Below are positions 1-7,520 of a DNA stretch of 22,873 nucleotides, in pieces. Every line of letters begins with the position of its first letter. Positions within the stretch are counted from its first letter, which is position 1. This DNA is from JALORV01 sp044225415. Lineage in GTDB: Bacteria; Pseudomonadota; Gammaproteobacteria; Burkholderiales; Burkholderiaceae_F. Position numbers and translations under genes: made by a program. The notes under the pieces were generated by a model that searched no databases, was not told the origin of the DNA, and worked only from the letters and a program-made list of their open reading frames with translations. Location of the stretch: the NCBI GenBank assembly GCA_044225415.1, contig JBGAIO010000036.1, forward strand, positions 1 through 22,873, given 5' to 3'.

Positions 1-1063
1 AGTGCGGGAACGGCCATAGTCTCAGCTTTTCCTTGCCGATTGCCCAGAGCCGCGCGAGTCCGTGCGGCTCGACGATCAGGAAGAAGATGATCAGCGCGCC
101 GAAGATCATGGCCTCGAGATGCGCAGCCAGCGCGGTCGAGATCGGCACGCCGAGCCAGAGCGGAATCTGGTTCAGCAGGATCGGCAGCACGACGATGAAA
201 GCCGCGCCGAAGTACGCTCCAAGCAGCGAGCCCATGCCGCCGATGATGATCATGAACAGCAGGTTCAGCGACAGGTTGACGTTGAAGGCCAGCGGCTCCC
301 ACGAACCCAGCCGCACGAAGCCCCACAGCGCGCCGGCCACGCCGGCGTAGAACGAACTCACCGCGAAGGCCGACAGCTTCGCCTTCAGCGGCCGGATGCC
401 GATGACCTCGGCCGCGACGTCCATGTCGCGGATGGCCATCCAGCTGCGGCCGATGTGGCCACGTACCAGGTTCTTCGCGGCCAGCGTCAGCACCACCGCG
501 ACGCCCAGCACGAACAGGTACTTGTGCGTGGGCGTGTCGACGGTCCAGCCGAAGAGCTCGATCGGCGGCGGCGACACCGAGCCCGACGAGGAGTAGTTGG
601 TGAACCACTTCACGCGCGCGAAGACCCAGTCGATGAAGAACTGCGCGGCCAGCGTGGCCACGGCCAGGTAAAGCCCCTTGATGCGCAGGCTGGGGATGCC
701 GAACAGCACGCCGACCAGACCCGCGATCAGCCCCGCCAGCACCAGCACGAGCAGGAAGTTCAGTTCCGGCACGCGGATGACCAGGTTGTAGGCGGCGTAC
801 GCGCCGACCGACATGAACGCCGCGGTGCCCAGCGAGATCTGGCCGCAGTAGCCGACGAGGATGTTCAGCCCGATCGCCGCGATCGCCAGGATCAGGAAGG
901 GGATCACCAGCGACAGGAACAGGTAGTCCGATGCAATCAATGGCATCACGCCGAAGGCGAACACCAGCAGCGCCGCCATGAACCAGCGGTCCTGCACGAT
1001 GGGCAGGATCTGCTGATCCGCCGCGTACGTCGTCTTGAACTGGCCGTTCTCGCGATAGAGCAT
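1..1063 (-). CDS. livM: Branched-chain amino acid-type ABC transporter permease LivM (C-terminus off the left edge)
   Basis: Inner-membrane permease of a LivFGHMJ-type ABC importer, pairing with LivH to form the substrate channel. About 354 codons are present and the stop lies beyond the window. The protein begins MLYRENGQFKTTYAADQQ, a soluble N-terminal stretch of about 27 residues, followed by many hydrophobic helices. The segment reading GQISLGTAAFMSVGAYAAY is the conserved LivM region, and EPHGLARLW near the visible end matches the usual C-terminal part of the family. The ATG lies 6 bp after the livH stop, so the two are very likely co-transcribed and translationally linked. The substrate cannot be read from sequence; the acyl-CoA ligase in the same operon suggests a carboxylate or branched-chain compound rather than a plain amino acid (inference). 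Confidence 0.93.
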   Translation of the reverse strand, partial: MLYRENGQFKTTYAADQQILPIVQDRWFMAALLVFAFGVMPLIASDYLFLSLVIPFLILAIAAIGLNILVGYCGQISLGTAAFMSVGAYAAYNLVIRVPELNFLLVLVLAGLIAGLVGVLFGIPSLRIKGLYLAVATLAAQFFIDWVFARVKWFTNYSSSGSVSPPPIELFGWTVDTPTHKYLFVLGVAVVLTLAAKNLVRGHIGRSWMAIRDMDVAAEVIGIRPLKAKLSAFAVSSFYAGVAGALWGFVRLGSWEPLAFNVNLSLNLLFMIIIGGMGSLLGAYFGAAFIVVLPILLNQIPLWLGVPISTALAAHLEAMIFGALIIFFLIVEPHGLARLWAIGKEKLRLWPFPH

Positions 1064-1069
1064 CGTCGT

Positions 1070-2083
1070 CTACACGCGGTCGATGTGCTTCTCGCCGAAC
1101 AGCCCTTCGGGCCGTACCAGCAGGAACAGCAGGGCAAGGACGTAGGCGAACCAGTTCTCGATGCCGCCGCCGGCGAGATCGAACTGCTTCACCAGCACGG
1201 GGCCGAGGAATACCTCGGCGAACTTCTCGCCGACGCCGATGATCAGTCCGCCGATGATCGCGCCCGGCACCGACGTGAAGCCGCCGAGGATGACCACCGG
1301 CAGCGCCTTCAGCGCAATCAGCGACAGCGAGAACTGCACACCGAGCTTCGAGCCCCAGATGACGCCGGCCACCAGCGCGACGAAGCCCGCCACCGCCCAC
1401 ACGATGAACCAGATGTGGTTCAACGGAATGCCGATGGACTGCGCGGCCTGGTGATCGTCGGCCACCGCCCGCAGCGCACGCCCGGTCGGCGTCTTCTGGA
1501 AGAACAGCGCCAGCGCCAGCACCAGCAGCGCGGCGACGGCCGCGGCGACGAAGTCTTCGGTGTTGATCAGGATGCCGCCGTCGAAGATCTTCTCGGCGAT
1601 CAGCAGCGGCGTCTTCGGCAGGCCTGTCTCGATCTTGTAGATGTCGCTGCCCCACACGGTCTGGCCGAAACCGTCGAGGAAGTAGGCCACACCCAGCGTG
1701 GCCATCAGCAGCACCACCGCATCCTGGTTCACCAGCCTGCGCAGCACCAGCCGCTCGATCAGCCACGCGAGCACGGCCATGATGCCCACCGCAAGCACGA
1801 AGGCGAGGGCGAGCGGCATCATCTCCGCCAGCCGCGCCACCGACAGCGCGGCGAACAGCACCATCGCGCCCTGCGCGAAATTGAACACGCCCGACGCCTT
1901 GAAGATCAGCACGAAGCCCAGCGCCACCAGCGAATACATGACGCCGGACATCAGGCCGCCGAGCAGCACCTCGACGTAGAAGCCCGGCGCGCTCAGGCCG
2001 AGCACCAGCGGACCGATCATGCCGATGCCCAGCAGCACGATGATCGCCGCCACCGGCCAGTTGCGCTGCAGCCAGGTGAGCAT
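1070..2083 (-). CDS. livH: Branched-chain amino acid-type ABC transporter permease LivH
   Basis: Second inner-membrane permease of the Liv-type importer. It has 337 residues, longer than the common length of about 290 because an extra hydrophobic segment (residues about 10-30) precedes the family core. Core features are the GGLMSGVMYSLVALGFVLIFK stretch beginning near residue 42, the FNFAQGAMVLFAA motif typical of LivH, and a C-terminus ending LLVRPEGLFGEKHIDRV, the usual RPxGLFG signature. The ATG overlaps a preceding TGA by one base (TGATG). That TGA ends a five-codon micro-ORF, not livG, so translation may reach livH by stepwise reinitiation. Followed 6 bp later by livM. Confidence 0.94.
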   Translation of the reverse strand: MLTWLQRNWPVAAIIVLLGIGMIGPLVLGLSAPGFYVEVLLGGLMSGVMYSLVALGFVLIFKASGVFNFAQGAMVLFAALSVARLAEMMPLALAFVLAVGIMAVLAWLIERLVLRRLVNQDAVVLLMATLGVAYFLDGFGQTVWGSDIYKIETGLPKTPLLIAEKIFDGGILINTEDFVAAAVAALLVLALALFFQKTPTGRALRAVADDHQAAQSIGIPLNHIWFIVWAVAGFVALVAGVIWGSKLGVQFSLSLIALKALPVVILGGFTSVPGAIIGGLIIGVGEKFAEVFLGPVLVKQFDLAGGGIENWFAYVLALLFLLVRPEGLFGEKHIDRV

Positions 2084-2119
2084 CAGTGGCTCTCGTCCAT
2101 CAGTGACTTTCGTCCATCA
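2083..2119 (-). other. Tandem micro-ORFs (MDESH, twice) bridging livG and livH
   Basis: On the minus strand the livG stop is TGATG, opening ATG-GAC-GAA-AGT-CAC-TGA (2117-2100). That stop is again TGATG, opening ATG-GAC-GAG-AGC-CAC-TGA (2100-2083), whose stop is again TGATG, opening livH at 2083. The repeat unit is 17 bp, present twice plus the first bases of a third. The two copies differ at two positions, both synonymous third positions in the MDESH frame. Each copy also carries a purine-rich GGACGARAG stretch upstream of the next ATG that could act as a weak ribosome-binding site. The arrangement is seen directly; translation of the peptides is not shown. Confidence 0.55.
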
Positions 2120-2902
2120 GTGCGCGACCCCGAGATAGGCGTCGATGACCGCCTGGCTGGCGCGCACCTCGTCGGGCGTGCCGTCGCCGATCTTCTTGCC
2201 GTAATCCAGCACGACCACGCGGTCGGAGATGTCCATCACCACGCCCATGTCGTGCTCGATCAGCACGATGGTCGTGCCGAACTCGTCGTTGACGTCGAGC
2301 ACGAAGCGCGACATGTCCTGCTTCTCCTCGAGGTTCATGCCGGCCATCGGCTCGTCGAGCAGCAGGATGCTCGGTTCCATCGCCAGCGCGCGCCCGAGGT
2401 CGACGCGCTTCTGCAGTCCGTAGGGCAGACGACCCACCGGCGTCTTGCGGTAGGCCTGTATCTCCAGGAAGTCGATGATGTTCTCGACATAGGCGCGGTG
2501 CCGCAGTTCCTCCTTCCGGGCCGGCCCGACGTGCAGCGCCTGCAGCAGCAGCCCGGTCTTCATGCGCAGGTTGCGGCCGCTCATGATGTTGTCGAGCACC
2601 GACATGCCCTTGAACAACGCCAGGTTCTGGAAGGTGCGTCCGAAGCCCTGCGCCGCGGCCTGGTGCGGGTCCATCGCACTGCGCTCGGTGCCGCGATAGG
2701 TGATGCGGCCCTTCTGCGGGTGATAGACGCCGTTGACGACGTTCAGCATCGAGCTCTTGCCCGCGCCGTTGGGGCCGATGATGGCGCGGATCTCGTGCTC
2801 GCGGACGTTGAACGACACGCCCTGCAGCGCCTTGACGCCGCCGAACGACAGCCACACGTCGTCGACGCTGAGCAGCGTCTCGCCGATCGTGCGGCGGGTC
2901 AT
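2117..2902 (-). CDS. livG: Branched-chain amino acid-type ABC transporter ATP-binding protein LivG
   Basis: Cytoplasmic ATPase subunit of the Liv importer, 261 residues, normal for LivG. Visible motifs are Walker A GPNGAGKSS (43-51), the Q-loop in GRTFQNLALF (about 88-97), an ABC signature in the degenerate LivG form LPYGLQKRVDLGRALA (159-174), Walker B ILLLDEP (179-185) and the switch histidine in IEHDMG (H217). The frame stays open upstream to 3148, but the ATG at 2902 is chosen because family similarity begins there and it overlaps the stop of the upstream 92-residue gene as ATGA, giving translational coupling. The signature lacks the canonical LSGGQ, as is common in LivG. The partner ATPase LivF is not in the window and probably lies beyond the left edge. 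Confidence 0.94.
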   Translation of the reverse strand: MTRRTIGETLLSVDDVWLSFGGVKALQGVSFNVREHEIRAIIGPNGAGKSSMLNVVNGVYHPQKGRITYRGTERSAMDPHQAAAQGFGRTFQNLALFKGMSVLDNIMSGRNLRMKTGLLLQALHVGPARKEELRHRAYVENIIDFLEIQAYRKTPVGRLPYGLQKRVDLGRALAMEPSILLLDEPMAGMNLEEKQDMSRFVLDVNDEFGTTIVLIEHDMGVVMDISDRVVVLDYGKKIGDGTPDEVRASQAVIDAYLGVAH

Positions 2903-3177
2903 AGCGAAGCTCCCGGCTTGTCGGACGGCGGGGGCGGCCGGGTCGACGGGCCGGACACCGGCTGGTCCTTCAGGTTCCACGCCGCGTCGGGCGACTTCGG
3001 GATGTCGATCTTCGGATTCGCGGCCTTGTTGAGTGCCTCGATGACGAGGTAGACGAACACCAGCACCAGCGCCAGGCCGAGCAGGCCGAAGAGCAGCGCG
3101 CCGCTGGCCAGGCCCCAGGCCGCAAGCGGCAGGCCGACCAGCAGACACGCGAGCGCGATCAGGACGTTGCGCGGCAT
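2899..3177 (-). CDS. Small two-helix membrane protein within the liv/ligase operon (unknown function)
   Basis: 92 residues, family not recognised. Residues about 4-24 and 28-49 are strongly hydrophobic and probably form a membrane hairpin. The remainder is a polar, proline-rich tail (KIDIPKSPDAAWNLKDQP, then PSTRPPPPSDKP), likely soluble. The ATG at 3177 is preceded by GGAGG at suitable spacing, which decides the start over an open upstream extension to 3282. Its TGA overlaps the livG ATG by four bases (ATGA), so it is co-translated with the transporter ATPase. Being wedged between ligase and livG suggests an accessory role for the transporter or for placing the ligase at the membrane; this is inference from position only. 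Confidence 0.75.
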   Translation of the reverse strand: MPRNVLIALACLLVGLPLAAWGLASGALLFGLLGLALVLVFVYLVIEALNKAANPKIDIPKSPDAAWNLKDQPVSGPSTRPPPPSDKPGASL

Positions 3178-3247
3178 GTGGTGGGAGCCTCCGCGCTGCG
3201 CGCTGCGGCGCGAGCTTGCCTGAGGCGGCTCTGCGCTGCGCTCATGC

Positions 3248-5194
3248 TCACGCCGCCTTGCGCAGCGACGCCGACGGCGCATCGTTGACGCTGAGCGTGG
3301 CCGCGATGCTGCCGGTGCGTCCGTCCTCGAACTTCACGACGGTTTCGATGTGCTGCTGCGCGCGGCCTTCGTACATCGCGTCGACCAGCACGCGATATTT
3401 GTCCTGGATGAAGCGCCGGCGCACCTTGCGCGTCCGCGTCAGTTCCTCGTCGTCGGCGTCGAGTTCCTTGTGCAGCACGATGTAGCGGCGGATCTGCGCG
3501 TTGGCGAGCTTCGGGTCGTCGGCCAGGTCCGCGTTGACCTTCGCGATCGCCTCGCCCACCAGCGCGACCACCTCGGGCTTGCACGCGAGGTCGGTGTAGC
3601 CGGTGTACGGCAGGTTGCGGCGCTCGGCCCAGTTGCCCACCGCCTCCATGTCGATGTTGACGAACACGGTCACGCGGTCGCGCTGGTCGCCGAAGGCCAC
3701 CGCCTCCTTGATGGTCGGGAAGAACTTCAGCTTGTTCTCGATGTACTTCGGCGCAAACAGCGTCCCGTCGACGAGCCGGCCGACGTCCTTCGCGCGATCG
3801 ATGATCTTCAGGTGGCCTTCGTTGTCGAAGTAGCCGGCGTCACCGGTGTGGAACCAGCCGTCGCCGTCCTTCGCTTCGCGCGTGGCCTCGGCCGCCTTGT
3901 AGTACTCGCGGAACAGGCCCGGCGAGCGGATCAGGATCTCGCCCGCGTCGGTGAGGCGGATCTCCACGCCGGACACCGGCGGACCGACCGTGTCCGGCCG
4001 GACCGCGCCGTTCGGTTGCACGCACACGAACACCGAGGTCTCGGTCGAGCCGTAGAGCTGCTTCAGGTTGATGCCGAGCGAGCGATAGAAGGTGAACAGA
4101 TCCGGCCCGATGGCTTCGCCGGCGGTGTAGGCCACGCGGATGCGGCTCATGCCCAGCGCATTGCGCAGCGGCGCGTAGACCAGCAGGTCGCCGAGCCGGT
4201 AGCTCAGGCGATCGAAGAACCCGACCGGCTGCTTGTCGAGCAGCCGGCCGCCGACGCGCCGCGCCACGTCCATGTAGTGATGGAACGCGCGGCGCTTCAG
4301 TGTCGAGGCGTCCTCCATGCGGATCATCACCTGCGTCAGCAGCGCCTCGAGCACGCGCGGCGGCGCGAAGTAGTAGGTCGGACCGATCTCGCGCATGTCG
4401 GCCATCACCGTCGCGGCCGATTCGGGGCAGTTGACGGTGAAGCCGCACACCAGCCATTGCGTGTAGGAGAAGATGTTCTGGCCGATCCACGCCATCGGCA
4501 GGTAAGCGAGTACCTCTTCGTCGTGGGTCAGCCCCTCCATCTCGGCGCCGGCACGGCCGGCCGCGAGCAGGTTGGAGTAGCCCAGCACCACGCCCTTGGG
4601 ATTCGCCGTGGTGCCCGAGGTGTAGAACATCGCCGCCACGTCGTTGCCCGCGCTGCGCGCGATGGCCTCGTCGATCAGCCCCGGCTGCTGCTTCAGCAGT
4701 GCACGACCGCGTTCCAGCACATCTGAGTAAGCGGACAGGCACGGCTGGTCGTAGTTGCGCAGGCCGCGCGGGTCTTCGTAGACGATGTGGGCGAGATGCG
4801 GGACCGTTTCGCGCACCTCGAGCATCTTGTCGACCTGCTCCTGGTCCTCGACCACGGCGTAGCGGATCTGCGCGTTGTCCAGCACGAAGCCCATTTCAGA
4901 GGCGATCGCGTCCTGGTACAGCGGCACCGGAATGGCGCCCAGGCATTGCGCAGCGATCATCGTGAAGTACAGCCGCGGCCGGTTCTCGCCGACGATCGCC
5001 AGGTGCTCGCCGCGCATCAGCCCCGCGGCATGCAATCCCGCGGCAAGGTCGCGCACCTCGTCGCGCACCTGCGCCCAGGACCAGCTCTGCCAGATGCCGA
5101 GATCCTTCTCGCGGATCGCGGTCGCGGCCGGACGCGCGGCCGCATGCGCCCACAGCAGCTTCGGAAAGGTATCGGCGTTGCCGGTGTCGGCCAC
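3248..5194 (-). CDS. AMP-forming acyl-CoA synthetase/ligase of a liv-type operon
   Basis: Activates a carboxylic acid through an acyl-adenylate to its CoA thioester; adenylate-forming (ANL) superfamily, long-chain FadD/FAA1-like branch. With the start at 5194 the protein has 648 residues. Motifs are the phosphate-binding loop YTSGTTANPKG (about 191-201), YGSTET (381-386), WFHTGD (about 447-452) and the hinge motif DRAKD (466-470). The GTG at 5194 is preferred because GGGAGA sits nine bases upstream; a GTG at 5242 with no good ribosome-binding site would add 16 poorly conserved-looking residues. It is the first gene of the minus-strand operon, 70 bp before the 92-residue membrane protein, and divergent from a Crp/Fnr-type regulator. 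Shared transcription with a Liv importer suggests the substrate is imported and activated together; the substrate itself cannot be told. Confidence 0.9.
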   Translation of the reverse strand: MADTGNADTFPKLLWAHAAARPAATAIREKDLGIWQSWSWAQVRDEVRDLAAGLHAAGLMRGEHLAIVGENRPRLYFTMIAAQCLGAIPVPLYQDAIASEMGFVLDNAQIRYAVVEDQEQVDKMLEVRETVPHLAHIVYEDPRGLRNYDQPCLSAYSDVLERGRALLKQQPGLIDEAIARSAGNDVAAMFYTSGTTANPKGVVLGYSNLLAAGRAGAEMEGLTHDEEVLAYLPMAWIGQNIFSYTQWLVCGFTVNCPESAATVMADMREIGPTYYFAPPRVLEALLTQVMIRMEDASTLKRRAFHHYMDVARRVGGRLLDKQPVGFFDRLSYRLGDLLVYAPLRNALGMSRIRVAYTAGEAIGPDLFTFYRSLGINLKQLYGSTETSVFVCVQPNGAVRPDTVGPPVSGVEIRLTDAGEILIRSPGLFREYYKAAEATREAKDGDGWFHTGDAGYFDNEGHLKIIDRAKDVGRLVDGTLFAPKYIENKLKFFPTIKEAVAFGDQRDRVTVFVNIDMEAVGNWAERRNLPYTGYTDLACKPEVVALVGEAIAKVNADLADDPKLANAQIRRYIVLHKELDADDEELTRTRKVRRRFIQDKYRVLVDAMYEGRAQQHIETVVKFEDGRTGSIAATLSVNDAPSASLRKAA

Positions 5195-5203
5195 GGCGCG
5201 CTG

Positions 5204-5209
5204 TCTCCC
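5204..5209 (-). promoter_or_regulatory. Ribosome-binding site deciding the ligase start
   Basis: GGGAGA on the minus strand, nine bases before the GTG at 5194. No comparable motif precedes the more distal GTG at 5242, so this supports the shorter ligase. Confidence 0.5.
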
Positions 5210-5245
5210 GCGATTGTCGTGCGTGCCTCTGTCGTCGGGCACGTC

Positions 5246-5269
5246 GTCGTGAATCTTGTCGTGAACCTC
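5246..5269. repeat. 12-bp imperfect tandem repeat upstream of the ligase
   Basis: GTCGTGAATCTT is followed directly by GTCGTGAACCTC, 10 of 12 positions identical. It lies in the 143-bp space between the longest possible ligase start (5242) and the Crp-type gene (5386). It could be a direct-repeat regulator site for the minus-strand operon or a chance duplication. Confidence 0.45.
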
Positions 5270-5347
5270 TGCGCGGCTAGCTTAGACCAGCGCTGCGCGC
5301 TTTGGCGAACCGTCGGACGCAAAGTACGGGGGCGGGCCGCAGCCGGC

Positions 5348-5375
5348 TGTCGTCTGCGCGACAGTCTGCGCGACA
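5348..5375. promoter_or_regulatory. Inverted and tandem repeat just upstream of the Crp/Fnr-type gene
   Basis: TGTCG, six bases, CGACA forms an inverted repeat at 5348-5363. GTCTGCGCGACA then occurs twice in perfect tandem (5352-5363 and 5364-5375), ending 10 bases before the ATG at 5386. The position and symmetry fit an operator for autoregulation by the adjacent regulator, but the halves do not match the classical CRP (TGTGA) or FNR (TTGAT) half-sites. Function is inferred from position only. Confidence 0.4.
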
Positions 5376-5385
5376 ATGCGGTGCC

Positions 5386-6087
5386 ATGGCCGAACCCGAT
5401 CCGCTGCGTCCGACCGACCTGCTGCCCGACATGCTCGCGGCCAGCGCGTGGTGGCCGGCGCTGCAGCCGCAGGAGCACGCGCGCGTGCTGCTCGAGGTCG
5501 AGGAGCGCCGCTACACCGGCGGCTCGGTGGTGATGCGCAAGGGCGAGATGGTCGACGCGTGGACCGGCATCATCGACGGCCTGGTGAAGATCAACGTGGT
5601 CGCGGCTTCCGGCAAGAGCGCGACCTTCACCGGCGTCGGCCCCGGCGGATGGTTCGGCGAAGGTTCGATCCTGAAGGCCGAGGCGCGCAAGTACGACGTG
5701 GTCGCGCTGCGCGACACGCGCATCGCCTGGATGCCGCGCCGCACCTTCGAACATCTGCTCGATACCAGCATCGCCTTCAACCGCTTCCTGCTGACGCAGC
5801 TCAACGAGCGGCTCGGGCAGTTCATCGGGATGATCGAGTACGAGCGGCTGCTCGAGCCCGATGCGCGCGTCGCGCGCTGCCTGGCGGAACTGTTCAACCC
5901 GCACCTGTATCCCGGGCACCTTGCCGAGCTCGAGATCTCGCAGGAAGAGATCGGCTACCTGTCGGGCGTGTCGCGGCAGCGCGTTAACCAGGCACTGCAG
6001 GTGCTGGCGCGCGCCGGACTGCTGGAAGTCGCCTACGGCCGCGTGAAGGTCCTCGACATGGCGGGACTGCGACGCTACGGCGAATAG
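5386..6087 (+). CDS. Crp/Fnr-family transcriptional regulator
   Basis: 233 residues. An N-terminal cyclic-nucleotide-binding-like beta-barrel (about 20-140, including GGWFGEGSILKAEARKYD) is followed by a long dimerisation helix (about 130-160) and a C-terminal winged helix-turn-helix (LEISQEEIGYLSGVSRQRVNQ, about 182-202). The phosphate-binding cassette lacks the Arg-Ser pair that contacts cAMP in E. coli CRP (here Arg-Lys), and no Fnr-type cysteine cluster is visible, so the effector is unknown. The ATG at 5386 is chosen over an open extension to 5302 because domain similarity starts soon after it. It is transcribed away from the ligase/liv operon, which makes it a candidate regulator of that operon, and it is followed after 25 bp by a small membrane-protein gene. 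Confidence 0.88.
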   Translation: MAEPDPLRPTDLLPDMLAASAWWPALQPQEHARVLLEVEERRYTGGSVVMRKGEMVDAWTGIIDGLVKINVVAASGKSATFTGVGPGGWFGEGSILKAEARKYDVVALRDTRIAWMPRRTFEHLLDTSIAFNRFLLTQLNERLGQFIGMIEYERLLEPDARVARCLAELFNPHLYPGHLAELEISQEEIGYLSGVSRQRVNQALQVLARAGLLEVAYGRVKVLDMAGLRRYGE

Positions 6088-6112
6088 GCATCGAAGCCCT
6101 CGAATCACAACC

Positions 6113-6614
6113 ATGAACCTTCTGCTCAACGTGCAGTTCTGGGAACTGGCGAGCTATCTGGTCACCGTCGTCGGCCTGCCGGCGGCGATCTTCCTGTTCG
6201 TGTTCGAGCAGCGCAAGGAGCGCGCCACCGAGGAAGACGAGGGCTACCAGCTGCTGTCGAACGCCTACAACGAATTCCTGAAGGTGGTGATGGCCAATCC
6301 TGCGCAGCGCCGAGGTGCACGACGACCTCACGCCCGAGCAGCAGGAGCGCATGCAGGTGATCCTGGAGATGCTGATCTCGCTGTTCGAACGCGCCTACCT
6401 GACGTCGTACGACGAGCACATGACACCGCGCCAGCGCCGCCGCTGGAACTCGTGGGAGGACTTCATGCGCGAGTGGGTGCAGCGCGACGAGTTCTATTAC
6501 CGGCTGCCGCAGCTGCTGAAGGGCGAGGATCCCGGCTTCGCCGCCTACCTGCGCCGGGTGGCCGAGGACGAACGCGCGCAGTCCGTGCGCGGATCGTCGC
6601 TGCTCGCGGGATGA
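6113..6614 (+). pseudogene. Small membrane-anchored protein with an internal frameshift
   Basis: Starting at 6113 the frame encodes one N-terminal hydrophobic helix (about 11-30, in VQFWELASYLVTVVGLPAAI), then RKERATEEDEGYQLLSNAYNEFLKVVMANP. At about 6296-6302 the coherent sequence moves to the next frame, giving LRSAEVHDDLTPEQQERMQ and then an acidic/aromatic helical region ending SSLLAG at 6614. The join ANP|LRSAEV needs one extra base or a missing stretch of 2 or 5 bases. Both halves have ordinary protein-like composition, whereas the original frame past 6302 turns arginine/alanine-rich, as out-of-frame GC-rich DNA does. The TGA at 6612-6614 overlaps the next ATG as ATGA. Function unknown. 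The shift may be a real mutation or a sequence error. Confidence 0.65.
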
Positions 6615-7480
6615 AGCGGGTTGCGCTGACACCCGCCGCGGGCGCTGCCGCACTGCAGCTTCCCGCGCTGGGACTGGGCACGTGGCGCATGGGCGAAAGC
6701 CCGTCGCGCCGAGCCGCCGAGCTCGCGGCGGTGCGGCGCGCACTCGAGCTCGGCTACCGGCTGATCGACACCGCCGAGATGTATGGCGAAGGCGGCGCGG
6801 AAGAAGTCGTCGGACAGGCACTCGCCGATTCGATCGCCGCCGGCGTCGTGCGCCGCGAGGACGTCGTCGTCGTGTCCAAGGTCTATCCACACAACGCATC
6901 GACGCGCGGCGTGCAGCAGGCCTGCGATCGCAGCCGGGCGCGTCTGCAGCTCGACACCATCGACCTCTACCTGTTGCACTGGCGCGGCCGCGTGCCGCTG
7001 GCGCAGACGCTCGACGGCTTCGAGGCACTGGTCGAGCGCGGACACATCCGGCGCTGGGGCGTATCGAACTTCGATGGGGCCGACCTGCAGGAGCTGTGGC
7101 GACTGCCGGGCGGAGCGCAGTGCGCGGCCAACCAGGTGTGGTATTCGCCGAGCCGGCGCGGCATCGAGTTCGACCTGCTGCCGTGGCAGGGCGAGCGCGC
7201 GTTGCCGACGATGGCCTACAGCCCGATCGACCAGGGCTCGCTGTCCGCGAACGCTGCGCTCGCGGATATCGGCCAGCCGAAGGGGCTCAGTGCGGCACAG
7301 GTTGCCCTGGCCTGGGTCATGCGTAACGGCGACGTGATCGCCATTCCGAAGGCAACGAGCGAGCCGCATCTGCGCGACAACCTCGCCGCGGCAGGCGCAA
7401 AGCTCACCGTACAGGATTGCGCGGCCCTCGACAGGCTGTTCCCGCCACCGCGGCAGGGACAGCCGCTGGCGATGAACTGA
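6611..7480 (+). CDS. Aldo/keto reductase
   Basis: NAD(P)H-dependent reductase of carbonyl compounds with an (alpha/beta)8 barrel, 289 residues, normal for bacterial AKRs. The catalytic tetrad is visible: Asp53 and Tyr58 in LIDTAEMYGEGGAEEVVG, Lys90 in VVVVSKVYP and His123 in LYLLHWRG. Further family motifs are GVSNF (about residues 155-159), NQVWYSPSRRGIE, and IAIPKATSEPHLRDN near the C-terminus, which binds the cofactor phosphate in relatives. The ATG at 6611 overlaps the upstream stop as ATGA. Because of the upstream frameshift the frame is open from 6113 and could be mistaken for a 455-residue fusion; similarity to AKRs begins only at MKRVALTP. The substrate is not predictable. Confidence 0.93.
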   Translation: MKRVALTPAAGAAALQLPALGLGTWRMGESPSRRAAELAAVRRALELGYRLIDTAEMYGEGGAEEVVGQALADSIAAGVVRREDVVVVSKVYPHNASTRGVQQACDRSRARLQLDTIDLYLLHWRGRVPLAQTLDGFEALVERGHIRRWGVSNFDGADLQELWRLPGGAQCAANQVWYSPSRRGIEFDLLPWQGERALPTMAYSPIDQGSLSANAALADIGQPKGLSAAQVALAWVMRNGDVIAIPKATSEPHLRDNLAAAGAKLTVQDCAALDRLFPPPRQGQPLAMN

Positions 7481-7520
7481 AGTGTCGCGCCCCCCGCGCG
7501 GCCCCCCCCACCACCCCGGG

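Noticed and set aside
62..3052. Open frame of 996 codons on the plus strand opposite livM-livH-livG
   Set aside because: Composition is extreme in Arg, His, Gln and Asp with no domain, as expected for the antisense frame of GC-rich genes; the minus-strand genes are clearly real.
3350..4726. Long plus-strand open frame opposite the acyl-CoA ligase
   Set aside because: Antisense shadow: no recognisable motif, biased Arg/His/Val composition, while the opposite strand has all ligase motifs.
6113..7480. Apparent 455-residue fusion of a membrane helix to an aldo/keto reductase
   Set aside because: The middle third is low-complexity Arg/Ala/Pro sequence from a frameshifted gene; the reductase has its own ATGA-coupled start at 6611.
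7487..7518. C-rich stretch between the aldo/keto reductase and the PEP-CTERM gene as a regulatory element
   Set aside because: Only homopolymer-like C runs in a short convergent gap; no stem with loop of convincing shape and no T-run.
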